Below, piece after piece: positions 1-5,862 of a stretch of DNA of 6,295 bases (the first letter of the stretch is position 1; each line of letters opens with the position of its first letter). Both the position numbers and the translations under genes were made by a program. The notes under the pieces are model-generated. The model made no database searches. It saw nothing but the letters and a program-made list of their open reading frames with translations, and was not told the DNA's origin. The stretch covers positions 1-6,295 of the forward strand of contig JBHEMP010000103.1 of assembly GCA_046262515.1 (NCBI GenBank). The letters run 5' to 3'. Source of the DNA: JAXDLW01 sp046262515. GTDB taxonomy: Bacteria > Chloroflexota > Dormibacteria > DASZGP01.

Positions 1-194
1 CCGGCAACGTGTGCAGCGAGGACATCCTCTTCATGATCGCTGAGGCGGGCTACGACACCACCGCGGACGTCTGGGCGCTGTGCGCCGCCGCCACCGAGCT
101 CTCGGAATCCCTGGCGAGCGAATTGCCGGGCAGGCTGCACCGCGCGGGGCCACCGCCCTGGTTCGACGCCGCGCGCATGACGGAGCCGTCATGA
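1..194 (+). CDS. Hydroxymethylglutaryl-CoA lyase, C-terminal fragment (5' end outside window)
   Basis: HMG-CoA lyase cleaves 3-hydroxy-3-methylglutaryl-CoA to acetyl-CoA and acetoacetate, the last step of leucine breakdown, in the cytoplasm. Only the last 63 residues are visible, read in the frame starting at position 3; the family is about 300 residues long. The fragment opens with GN, followed by a SEDILFMIAEAGYDT-like segment. I compared this from memory with the family's C-terminus, where GASGN is followed by xxEDLVYML, a Gly-rich turn and a terminal helix (human: GNLATEDLVYML). The catalytic barrel and the Cys loop lie off the left edge, so activity cannot be judged. The stop TGA (192-194) overlaps the next ATG (191-193) as ATGA, implying translational coupling to the acyl-CoA carboxylase beta subunit, a usual partner in leucine operons (mvaB/liuE-type gene). 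Another member of the DRE-TIM metallolyase superfamily is possible but less likely. Confidence 0.75.
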   Translation, partial: GNVCSEDILFMIAEAGYDTTADVWALCAAATELSESLASELPGRLHRAGPPPWFDAARMTEPS

Positions 195-1726
195 ACGAAG
201 CCGAGGGCATGCTCGAACGTCACCGCCGCCTCCGCGACCGTGCCACCGCCGGCGGCCAGCGCCACCGCGAAAGGCTCGCGGAGCAGAACAAGCTGCCGGT
301 ACGGGAGCGACTCCGCCTGCTGCTGGATGAGGGCTCGTTCGTCGAAGACGGGCTGTTTGCCAACATCAACGCCCAGGACCTGCCCGCGGATGGAGTCGTG
401 ACCGGTGTCGGGCGCATCGGCGATCGCCCGGTATGCATCATGGCCAACGACCCCACCGTCAAGGCGGGGTCGTGGGGGGCTCGCACCGTCGAGAAGATCC
501 TGCGGATCCAGGAGACGGCGCAGCGGCTGCTGGTCCCGCTGATCTACCTGGTCGACAGCGCCGGCGCCCGCATCACCGACCAGGTGGACATGTTCCCCGG
601 GCGCCGTCACGCGGGGCGGATCTTCCATAACGAGGTCCGGCTGTCCGGCCAGGTCCCCCAGGTCTGCCTGCTCTTCGGGCCCTCAGCAGCGGGGGGCGCA
701 TACATCCCGGCCTTCTGCGACGTGGTGGTGATGGTCGAGGGCAACGCCAGCATGTACCTCGGCTCGCCGCGCATGGCGGAGGTCGTGGTGGGCGAAAAGG
801 TGACCCTGGAGGAGATGGGTGGGGCCCGCATGCACTGCACTGTGAGTGGGTGTGGCGACTTCCTGGTCAAGAGCGACGAGGAGGCCATCGACCTCGCGCG
901 ACGCTACATCTCCTACCTGCCCCAGAGCTTCCGTGAAGAACCGCCGGTGGAACCCGCGGTCGTCCCGCGCCAGGGCAAATCGATCGATGAGATCGTCCCC
1001 GAGCAGGCCAACCAGGGCTATGACATGCGCAAGGTCATCGAGGCGGTCGTGGACGAAGGCTCACTCCTGGAGATCAAGAAGCTGTACGCCCGGGAACTTC
1101 TCACCGGCTTTGCCCGGCTCGGGGGCAGGGTCATCGGGATCCTGGCCAACCAGCCCATGTTCAAAGGCGGGGTGCTGTTCGTGGACTCCGCCGACAAGGC
1201 GGCGCGCTTCATCTGGCTGTGCGACGCGTTCAACATTCCGCTGTTGTTCATGGCCGACGTCCCGGGTTTCATGATCGGCACGGCGGTGGAGCGGGCGGGC
1301 ATCATCCGCCACGGGGCCAAGATGATCAGCGCCGTCAGCGAGGCATCGGTGCCCAAGATCTCGGTCATCGTGCGCAAGGCCTACGGTGCAGGGCTCTATG
1401 CCATGTCCGGGCCGGCGTACGACACCGATGCGACCATCGCTTTGCCGAGCGCGAAGATCGCCGTCATGGGCCCCGAGGCGGCGATCAACGCGGTCTTCGC
1501 CAAGAAGCTCGACGGCCTCCCCGATGATGAGCGCGCGGCCCGGCGCAAGCAGCTGGAGGACGAATACTCCGAGGACGTCGAGATCTACAAGCTGGCCGGC
1601 GAGCTGATCATCGACCACGTGGTGGAACCCGCCGACCTGCGCGAAGAACTGATTCGCCGGTTCGACCTTTACGCGAGTCGCTTCCGGGTTCGGTCAGACC
1701 GCAAGCACGCCGTCTACCCCGTCTAA
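191..1726 (+). CDS. Acyl-CoA carboxylase beta subunit (carboxyltransferase), probably methylcrotonyl-CoA type
   Basis: This carboxyltransferase moves CO2 from carboxybiotin on a partner alpha subunit to an acyl-CoA. It is 511 residues, normal for the family, with N- and C-terminal crotonase-fold halves. The N-half oxyanion segment GPSAAGGAY is at residues 163-171, preceded by SAGARITDQ. The C-half counterpart RKAYGAGLYAM is at 395-405, followed by the IAVMGPEAA segment. The start ATG at 191 was chosen because it overlaps the upstream stop (ATGA) and has CGGAG at 181-185, five bases upstream; an open frame reaches back to 80 but would overlap the lyase by over 100 bases. Substrate is inferred: the coupled HMG-CoA lyase gene points to 3-methylcrotonyl-CoA (AccD1/LiuB/YngE role). 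The RKAYGAG sequence, rather than the GSYGAG I recall for eukaryotic MCC beta, leaves propionyl-CoA or another acyl-CoA open. No biotin-carrying alpha subunit is in the window. The gene ends 14 bases before the convergent membrane-protein gene. Confidence 0.9.
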   Translation: MNEAEGMLERHRRLRDRATAGGQRHRERLAEQNKLPVRERLRLLLDEGSFVEDGLFANINAQDLPADGVVTGVGRIGDRPVCIMANDPTVKAGSWGARTVEKILRIQETAQRLLVPLIYLVDSAGARITDQVDMFPGRRHAGRIFHNEVRLSGQVPQVCLLFGPSAAGGAYIPAFCDVVVMVEGNASMYLGSPRMAEVVVGEKVTLEEMGGARMHCTVSGCGDFLVKSDEEAIDLARRYISYLPQSFREEPPVEPAVVPRQGKSIDEIVPEQANQGYDMRKVIEAVVDEGSLLEIKKLYARELLTGFARLGGRVIGILANQPMFKGGVLFVDSADKAARFIWLCDAFNIPLLFMADVPGFMIGTAVERAGIIRHGAKMISAVSEASVPKISVIVRKAYGAGLYAMSGPAYDTDATIALPSAKIAVMGPEAAINAVFAKKLDGLPDDERAARRKQLEDEYSEDVEIYKLAGELIIDHVVEPADLREELIRRFDLYASRFRVRSDRKHAVYPV

Positions 1727-1740
1727 AACGAAGGCTCTCC

Positions 1741-2574
1741 TCAGAGCGTTCCCTGGGGACCACGCGTGACGGGGACGGAGTACTCACTGCCGGCACCGCC
1801 GTTGGTGGCAGACGCGGCCTGCAGCTGCCCGGCGGCAAGGCGCTGGCGCTCGGCGAGCTCTTCAGCCTCACGCTTCTGGGCGGTACGCTGACCGACCTCC
1901 TGGCTCTTCGCGTACCACCGTTGCGTGATCTGCGCCGCGACGTCCCGACCGCCCAGGCCAAAGGCCAGCCCGAAGGCGAGCGCCAGGGCCAGCAAGACGG
2001 CGCCGAACAGGGTGTTGACTATGGTGGTCGCGATGCCCACCTGGTTGACCGCGATCACCACCGCGAAGGCCACCACGGCGTACTGGACAATCTGCCCGAG
2101 TAGGTCCGGGTTTCCCAGCCCAACCTCCCCGGCCGAGCCGCGAACCATGCCCGCCAGCAACTTGCCCACGAGCGCCCCGATCATCACCACGACTAGCGCC
2201 ACGACCAGGTTGGGAATGAACAGGATCACTCGGTTGAGCAGCACGGTGACCTCGGTCAGGTGCAGCGCCGAGGCCGCCACCTCGATGGCCACCAGGCGGA
2301 TCATCCACGTGACCAGCAGCCCGATGGCGCGTGACGCCGTGAGGCGGGAGCCCGTACGCGCGATCATTCCACTCACGCCGGTGTGGGCCGCGGCCCGCTC
2401 GAAGCCGACCCTCTCCAGAAGTCTCGCGACCAGCCGCCCGATAAAGTCCGCGATCACCCAGCCGACGACCAGGATGATCACCGCGGCTATGAGTCGAGGG
2501 AGGAAGGCCGCGATTGTGGCGAGCACCAGGCCACCCGACCCTGCCAGCGGGTTGCTGTTGTCTACCGCGATCAA
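1741..2574 (-). CDS. TM-helix repeat / mechanosensitive-channel-like membrane protein
   Basis: This is a 277-residue polytopic inner-membrane protein. Hydrophobic segments lie at about 15-42, 83-105, 112-143, 157-180 and 184-208, suggesting five helices. The last ends in a Gly/Ala-rich FGLAFGLGGRDVAAQ stretch (about 201-215), resembling the pore-lining TM3 of MscS and typical of the conserved TM-helix repeat family (Pfam TM_helix; CmpX-like). A charged Glu/Lys/Arg/Gln-rich helix (about 219-250) and a disordered tail follow. The MscS cytoplasmic beta domain is absent, so channel activity is an inference; members of this family are usually annotated as small-conductance mechanosensitive channels. 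The start is TTG at 2574-2572, preceded by a six-base gap and a GGAGGT Shine-Dalgarno. A candidate sigma-70 promoter lies about 90 bases upstream. The gene is single, converging on the carboxylase gene and divergent from the nucleotidyltransferase gene. Confidence 0.8.
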   Translation of the reverse strand: MIAVDNSNPLAGSGGLVLATIAAFLPRLIAAVIILVVGWVIADFIGRLVARLLERVGFERAAAHTGVSGMIARTGSRLTASRAIGLLVTWMIRLVAIEVAASALHLTEVTVLLNRVILFIPNLVVALVVVMIGALVGKLLAGMVRGSAGEVGLGNPDLLGQIVQYAVVAFAVVIAVNQVGIATTIVNTLFGAVLLALALAFGLAFGLGGRDVAAQITQRWYAKSQEVGQRTAQKREAEELAERQRLAAGQLQAASATNGGAGSEYSVPVTRGPQGTL

Positions 2575-2580
2575 GTTCTC

Positions 2581-2586
2581 ACCTCC
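2581..2586 (-). promoter_or_regulatory. Strong Shine-Dalgarno (GGAGGT) that fixes a TTG start
   Basis: On the minus strand GGAGGT is followed by GAGAAC and then TTG at 2574-2572, a six-base spacer. The GTG visible inside the same stretch is out of frame and runs straight into TGA, and no in-frame ATG or GTG lies nearby. The TTG is therefore the best start for the membrane protein. Confidence 0.75.
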
Positions 2587-2593
2587 GAACCTA

Positions 2594-2611
2594 GCGCAGC
2601 GCTCTCTGCGC
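2594..2611 (-). repeat. Inverted repeat in the 5' leader of the membrane-protein gene
   Basis: GCGCAG (2594-2599) and CTGCGC (2606-2611) are perfect 6-bp arms around a 6-base loop. The hairpin would form in the leader RNA about 7 bases upstream of the GGAGGT ribosome site. It may be a translation-modulating or mRNA-stabilising hairpin, but short GC stems arise easily by chance in such DNA. Confidence 0.3.
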
Positions 2612-2663
2612 CGCGACGAGACGACGGCATATGAGCGTCCTGCTATCAGCTTTTATTATGCCA

Positions 2664-2693
2664 TTGATACCTGATCGCCCCCGGGGTTGTCAA
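2664..2693 (-). promoter_or_regulatory. Candidate sigma-70-type promoter for the membrane-protein gene
   Basis: Read on the minus strand, a perfect -35 TTGACA (2693-2688) is followed by an 18-base spacer and a -10 TATCAA (2669-2664; 4 of 6 matches to TATAAT). Transcription would start near 2657, giving a leader of roughly 80 bases before the TTG start. The spacer contains CCCCGGGG (2679-2686), a palindrome that could be an operator but may be chance. The site lies in the divergent intergenic region, in one of its few AT-rich patches. Confidence 0.5.
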
Positions 2694-2820
2694 AGCAGCA
2701 TCGCTGTGCCGCGTCGCTACAGCTGCATCGGTCTTCCCTGCGGTGAGCAATCGAATACAGCACAGGCCCTTCGGACCCGCGGCCGGACTCCGGCGAAACC
2801 ACGATCAGGCGGGGCCGAGA

Positions 2821-3669
2821 TTGTCTGATACTCATGCGGTGTTCGCGGAGCTACCCGCTACCCGCACCCTGGAGCAACTGGCTGTCTTTTTGGGCGGCCG
2901 TCCCGAGGTGGTCGCGCTGATCGTGAAAGGTTCGCTCGCCCAAGTCGATGCGACCCCGGATCGATGGAGCGACCTCGACGCGATGATGGTCGTCACCGAC
3001 AACGAGCTCGATCACTACTATCCGGCGACCGACTGGCTCGCGGCCGCAATCGGACCGATCCTGGGACACACCTTTCAGTCCCCAAACGGGATGCGCCTCT
3101 ACTTCCAGGACGGCCGCGGCCTTGACCTCATCGTCAGCACCGAGAGCAATCTCCGAAGCCTCGACTCCTGGACGGCAAGCCCGTTCTGCCAGGGGTACCG
3201 GATTGAGTTCCAGCGTTCGGACTGGGTCACGGAACACGTGGAGGAGTTGAACCGCCGCTTCCCCACGGCATCGCCGGCCTCGCTCTCAGCCGAGCGCTAC
3301 CGACATATCTCGGATGGGTTCTGGTGGTCGGCCGCCCACGCCATTACGCGGTTGGCTCGCAACGAACTGTTCCCGGCCATCCAGGAGATATCCAGGCTGG
3401 AAGGTGCTTGCGGGCTCCTGTCGTGGCGGGTATTCGCGCGCCCAGGGAAGCCGTTCGAGCGGGGGTTCGTGCGCGAGGGCAATGCTCCAGCTCTGGGCCT
3501 CATTTCGGACCGTATTGATGGTGGGCCCGTAGCTCAACTCGCCGACCGGCTCAGCCGCTGCTGTCGGGTGTTCACAGAACTGTCCGAGCAGTGGGACCCG
3601 TCCGCGGTGGAAAGAGCCGACGTCATCCGTCGGCAGTTGCGTGTCCTGCCCGACCACACGAGTCGTTAG
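2821..3669 (+). CDS. Nucleotidyltransferase, ANT(6)/AadK-like fold, substrate unknown
   Basis: The protein is 282 residues from the chosen start and looks like a cytoplasmic nucleotidyltransferase of the polymerase-beta superfamily. The signature is visible: GS at 37-38 followed by SDLD with Asp51 and Asp53, then a third acidic residue, Asp102, in a strand reading RGLDLIV after a YFQDG turn. This matches the layout of aminoglycoside 6-adenylyltransferases, where EDGxxLDL follows the DxD strand. A C-terminal helical region (about 160-280) begins with GFWWSAAHAITRL, similar to the FWW-VSTYVAKGL helix of ANT(6), and total length matches ANT(6) (about 285). Start: TTG at 2821 with GGCGGGG upstream gives family length. 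A GTG at 2743 would add 26 residues, but that stretch has ATA, AGG, AGA and CGA codons and no Shine-Dalgarno. Resistance should not be assumed, since many chromosomal members of this superfamily have unknown substrates. No clear promoter was seen. Confidence 0.75.
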   Translation: MSDTHAVFAELPATRTLEQLAVFLGGRPEVVALIVKGSLAQVDATPDRWSDLDAMMVVTDNELDHYYPATDWLAAAIGPILGHTFQSPNGMRLYFQDGRGLDLIVSTESNLRSLDSWTASPFCQGYRIEFQRSDWVTEHVEELNRRFPTASPASLSAERYRHISDGFWWSAAHAITRLARNELFPAIQEISRLEGACGLLSWRVFARPGKPFERGFVREGNAPALGLISDRIDGGPVAQLADRLSRCCRVFTELSEQWDPSAVERADVIRRQLRVLPDHTSR

Positions 3670-3680
3670 AACCGCGGTTC
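3669..3680. repeat. Perfect 12-bp palindrome just after the nucleotidyltransferase gene
   Basis: GAACCGCGGTTC is a perfect dyad starting at the last base of the TAG stop codon. It has no loop and no following T-run, so it is a poor intrinsic terminator. It could be a protein-binding dyad or chance. It lies about 100 bases upstream of the proposed HNH promoter. Confidence 0.4.
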
Positions 3681-3775
3681 CCTCGAGCGGGCGCGTCGGC
3701 TACTGATGCCACATCACCTATGAGCCGAGCGCTGGACTGTCCGTCCCGCGGGTAGCGCATCCACGCCACGAACAG

Positions 3776-3803
3776 ATGTTTGGTACAATAGAAGCATGTT
3801 TGG
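3776..3803 (+). repeat. Direct repeat ATGTTTGG/ATGTTTGG around the HNH start codon
   Basis: ATGTTTGG occurs at 3776-3783 and again at 3796-3803, 20 bases apart. The second copy is the start of the HNH gene. The first ATG opens a different frame that stops after about 60 codons (MFGTIEACLGG...). The proposed -10 element overlaps the end of the first copy and continues between the two. Confidence 0.5.
3781..3789 (+). promoter_or_regulatory. Extended -10 promoter, probably giving a leaderless mRNA
   Basis: TGG-TACAAT: the hexamer TACAAT (3784-3789) differs from TATAAT at one base and carries the TGn extension at 3781-3783. No good -35 is visible about 17 bases upstream, as expected for extended -10 promoters. 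Six bases separate the hexamer from ATG at 3796, so transcription would start at or next to the A of the start codon. No Shine-Dalgarno precedes that ATG (AATAGAAGC), consistent with leaderless translation, which is common in actinobacteria. Confidence 0.6.
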
Positions 3804-5133
3804 GGGGTTGGGGGGAGACCAGTATCCGGTCGGTAGGCTGCGTCGGCTGGTGGTGCGCGAGGACCTCGCGGGTTACAGCGCCGGTGAACACTGCGTCGGT
3901 GACGACGCGGTCCACGAGCCCCCAGTCATCTGCGAAGAGCTGGTCGAACTAAGGGCCGCGGTAACCCGATACGTCCGCCGCGCGGACGTGGACCAGCGAC
4001 CCGACCAGATGATGGTCCAGGCCAGCGAAGTAATGACCCTGGTCGACATCCTCCGGCGCGAGGTTGCCGAACTGGTTGGGGAAGTGGACGGCACGCACGA
4101 GGCCGAACGGCAGTCTTTCCACACCACCATCGACATGGTCCGCCACACCTGCCGTCTCTCCCGCTCTGAAGCATCCGAGCTTGTCGTCGTGGGGCGGCAC
4201 CTTGAGGAGCTGCCCATGTCGAACGCGGCCCTCGATGAGGGTGACATCGGCCTCGGCCACTTGGCCCACCTGGCGCGTACCGCCGCCTTCATCGCGAGGT
4301 ACAAGAAGGGAAACTTCGACGAGGTGCCGCTACTGGCACTGGCCGAGATCCAAAGCGTCGGCAGGTTCGGTCTCACCTGCAAGGAGGCGCGGCACGTGCA
4401 GGACCCCGACGGCTCCAAGGACGCGGAAAAGGCCGCCGTGGAGATGCGCTCCCTCACCGTCAGGCCCAACGAGGATGGCACCACCTACATCAACGCGCTC
4501 CTGGATTCGACTGGCGCGGGGGTGGTGGTTACCGCCCTTGAGGCGATGGCCACCAAATGCGGCCCTGACGACCACCGGCAGAAGGACCGTCGCATGGCCG
4601 ATGCCCTCATCGACATGGCCTCTGACCGCATGGCCCGCGGTGACCTCTCGGACCACGGTGGGATGCCCGTGTCAATCAGCGTTGTATGCACCGATAGGAC
4701 GTTTTTCGGTGAGCCCGGCGCCGCGCACATGGAGTACGCTGCCGACCCCATTTCCGCATCCGCGCTTGAGCGCTTCTCGTGTGACGCGACCACCACCGTG
4801 ATGTCCCTGGACGGGCGGCTTATTGAGGGCGAGTTGGACTTCACGCACCCCAGGCCGACCAAGCGCCAGCGGCGCGCCCTGGCGGCTCGGGATGGTGGCT
4901 GTCGCTACCCGGGTTGCCATAAATCACCATCGCAGTGCCAGGTGCACCACGTGCAATTCCGAAGTCACGGTGGCCTGACCAAGTTGTCGAATTTAATCCT
5001 GCTGTGCTCTTTTCACCACTGGAAAGCGCACGAAGGTGGCTGGCAAATAGGGCTACGAGACGACGGCCAGGTCTCTGTTATTCCGCCGATGCCGCCATTG
5101 GCTCGCGGCCCGGGAATTAATTCAGTCGCGTAA
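3796..5133 (+). CDS. DUF222 / 13E12-type protein with C-terminal HNH endonuclease domain
   Basis: This 445-residue protein has the architecture of the actinobacterial DUF222-HNH (REP13E12) family: a long, mainly helical DUF222 region (about 40-330) and a C-terminal HNH nuclease domain (about 360-420). In the HNH domain a likely zinc site is formed by Cys369, Cys374, Cys404 and His407/His408; the catalytic pair is His384-His385 in QVHHV, followed by Asn399 in LSNLILLC. All signature residues are intact, so it could be an active metal-dependent nuclease. The family's biological role is not established; it is multicopy in many actinobacterial genomes and has been suspected of being mobile, and in Mycobacterium tuberculosis REP13E12 copies are integration sites of prophage phiRv1. 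The start ATG at 3796 is supported by the extended -10 six bases upstream. The 3' part, from about 4920, uses more A/T-ending codons (AAA, TTA, TTT, AAT) than the metabolic genes around it. It converges on pgl across 12 bases. Confidence 0.9.
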   Translation: MFGGLGGDQYPVGRLRRLVVREDLAGYSAGEHCVGDDAVHEPPVICEELVELRAAVTRYVRRADVDQRPDQMMVQASEVMTLVDILRREVAELVGEVDGTHEAERQSFHTTIDMVRHTCRLSRSEASELVVVGRHLEELPMSNAALDEGDIGLGHLAHLARTAAFIARYKKGNFDEVPLLALAEIQSVGRFGLTCKEARHVQDPDGSKDAEKAAVEMRSLTVRPNEDGTTYINALLDSTGAGVVVTALEAMATKCGPDDHRQKDRRMADALIDMASDRMARGDLSDHGGMPVSISVVCTDRTFFGEPGAAHMEYAADPISASALERFSCDATTTVMSLDGRLIEGELDFTHPRPTKRQRRALAARDGGCRYPGCHKSPSQCQVHHVQFRSHGGLTKLSNLILLCSFHHWKAHEGGWQIGLRDDGQVSVIPPMPPLARGPGINSVA

Positions 5134-5139
5134 TTCCCG
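5111..5139. terminator. Perfect 9-bp inverted repeat spanning the HNH stop codon, possible terminator
   Basis: CGGGAATTA (5111-5119) and TAATTCCCG (5131-5139) are perfectly complementary arms around an 11-base loop; the TAA stop (5131-5133) is the first part of the right arm. Lying between the 3' ends of two convergent genes, it could end transcripts from both sides, but there is no U-tract on either side. A second stem, TCCCGC (5135-5140) with GCGGGA (5153-5158), shares part of the same right arm, so the two hairpins exclude each other. Terminator function is an inference. Confidence 0.4.
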
Positions 5140-5145
5140 CTCAGG

Positions 5146-5862
5146 CTACGGCGCGGGAGTGCCGACCCTGGAGGCGGCGGCCTCGTCAACCAGGAACCGC
5201 GTGGGCGCGAGCCGCGAGACAACCGCGGCAGGGACCGCGGACTGGTCGCGGAAAACCTCTGCCAGCGCTTCAGACTTGTCGTCCCCGGTGACCAGGAACA
5301 GCACCTGGCGCGTGGACGAAAGCGCGGTCGGTGTCAGGGTGAGTCGATCCGCCGGCTCGGCGGCTACCTGGACGTGAACGCAGGTGCGGTGCCTTTCGTC
5401 AAGCGCCGGGTCCCCGGGGAAGAGCGATGCGGTATGCCCCTCGGGACCCATGCCCAGCAGCACGAGGTCGAAGGCCGGCTGCCGGTCCTCGATGGCGCGG
5501 CGAACCTCGACGTCGTACTCCGCGGCGGCGTTGTCGGGCGCTACCTCCCCGGCCATCCGCCGAACGGCCAGGGATGGAAGTTTCAGGGGCAGGACGAGAG
5601 TCTCGCGCACCATCCTGTAGTTGCTGGCGGGGTCATCCGGGGGAACGCAGCGCTCGTCGCCGAAGTACAGCGTGACGCGGCGCCAGTCCACCTCCGCGGC
5701 CATCTCGCCGGCGAGGAGTTCGTAGGCGGCCCTGGGGGTGCGGCCGCCGGCCAGCACAAGACGGAAGTGCCCGTGGTCATGCATGGCCCGGAAGGCCGCT
5801 TCGACCACGGCGCTCGCGGCGGCGCGAGCGACCGCCTCGGCGTCTCGGTGCCGGACAAGCAT
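5146..5862 (-). CDS. pgl: 6-phosphogluconolactonase
   Basis: Pgl hydrolyses 6-phosphoglucono-1,5-lactone to 6-phosphogluconate, the second step of the oxidative pentose phosphate pathway, in the cytoplasm. The 238 residues match the family length. Its hallmarks appear in order: LAGGRTP at 37-43 (phosphate-binding loop), FGDERCVPPDD at 67-77 followed by SNYRM, GMGPEGHTASLFPG at 137-150 (active-site GxGxxGH with His143), and RLTLTPTAL at 173-181. The ATG at 5862-5860 shares one base with the opcA stop (TGATG), so translation is probably coupled; no strong separate ribosome site is seen. Its place directly behind opcA is the usual actinobacterial zwf-opcA-pgl order. The Glu in GPEGH also occurs in other actinobacterial Pgl proteins and is not a defect. 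The gene's 3' end lies 12 bases from the convergent HNH gene. Glucosamine-6-phosphate deaminase shares the fold but lacks this motif set. Confidence 0.97.
   Translation of the reverse strand: MLVRHRDAEAVARAAASAVVEAAFRAMHDHGHFRLVLAGGRTPRAAYELLAGEMAAEVDWRRVTLYFGDERCVPPDDPASNYRMVRETLVLPLKLPSLAVRRMAGEVAPDNAAAEYDVEVRRAIEDRQPAFDLVLLGMGPEGHTASLFPGDPALDERHRTCVHVQVAAEPADRLTLTPTALSSTRQVLFLVTGDDKSEALAEVFRDQSAVPAAVVSRLAPTRFLVDEAAASRVGTPAP

Noticed and set aside
50..628. Long open frame (192 codons) on the minus strand across the lyase/carboxylase junction
   Set aside because: It is antisense to well-supported genes, has no recognisable domain, and is low-complexity Pro/Arg/Gly-rich, as expected for shadow frames in high-GC DNA.
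1734..1747. Possible terminator hairpin GCTCT-CCTC-AGAGC between the carboxylase and membrane-protein genes
   Set aside because: The stem is only 5 bp, there is no T-run on either side, and it overlaps the stop codon of the minus-strand gene; it is too weak to call.
1925..2674. 249-codon plus-strand frame antisense to the membrane-protein gene
   Set aside because: The opposite strand encodes five clear transmembrane helices with a strong SD. This frame is Ser/Thr/Pro/Ala-rich with no domain and is a codon-position shadow.
2743..2820. GTG at 2743 as the start of the nucleotidyltransferase
   Set aside because: There is no ribosome site, rare codons (ATA, AGG, AGA, CGA) are concentrated here, and the extra 26 residues resemble no family N-terminus. 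The TTG at 2821 gives the usual length. It cannot be fully excluded.
3670..3775. Intergenic stretch before the HNH promoter examined for a small RNA, tRNA or terminator
   Set aside because: Apart from the palindrome at 3669-3680 and a short CCCGCGGG dyad there is no extended stem, cloverleaf or T-run.
4064..4801. 245-codon overlapping frame inside the HNH gene
   Set aside because: It is Pro/Arg/Trp/Ser-rich with no recognisable motif, and the host frame carries the DUF222-HNH family features throughout.
5434..5454. Glu instead of Asp in the GPEGH active-site motif of Pgl
   Set aside because: Glu at this position is found in other actinobacterial Pgl proteins as I recall them; the catalytic His is intact, so this is normal variation.
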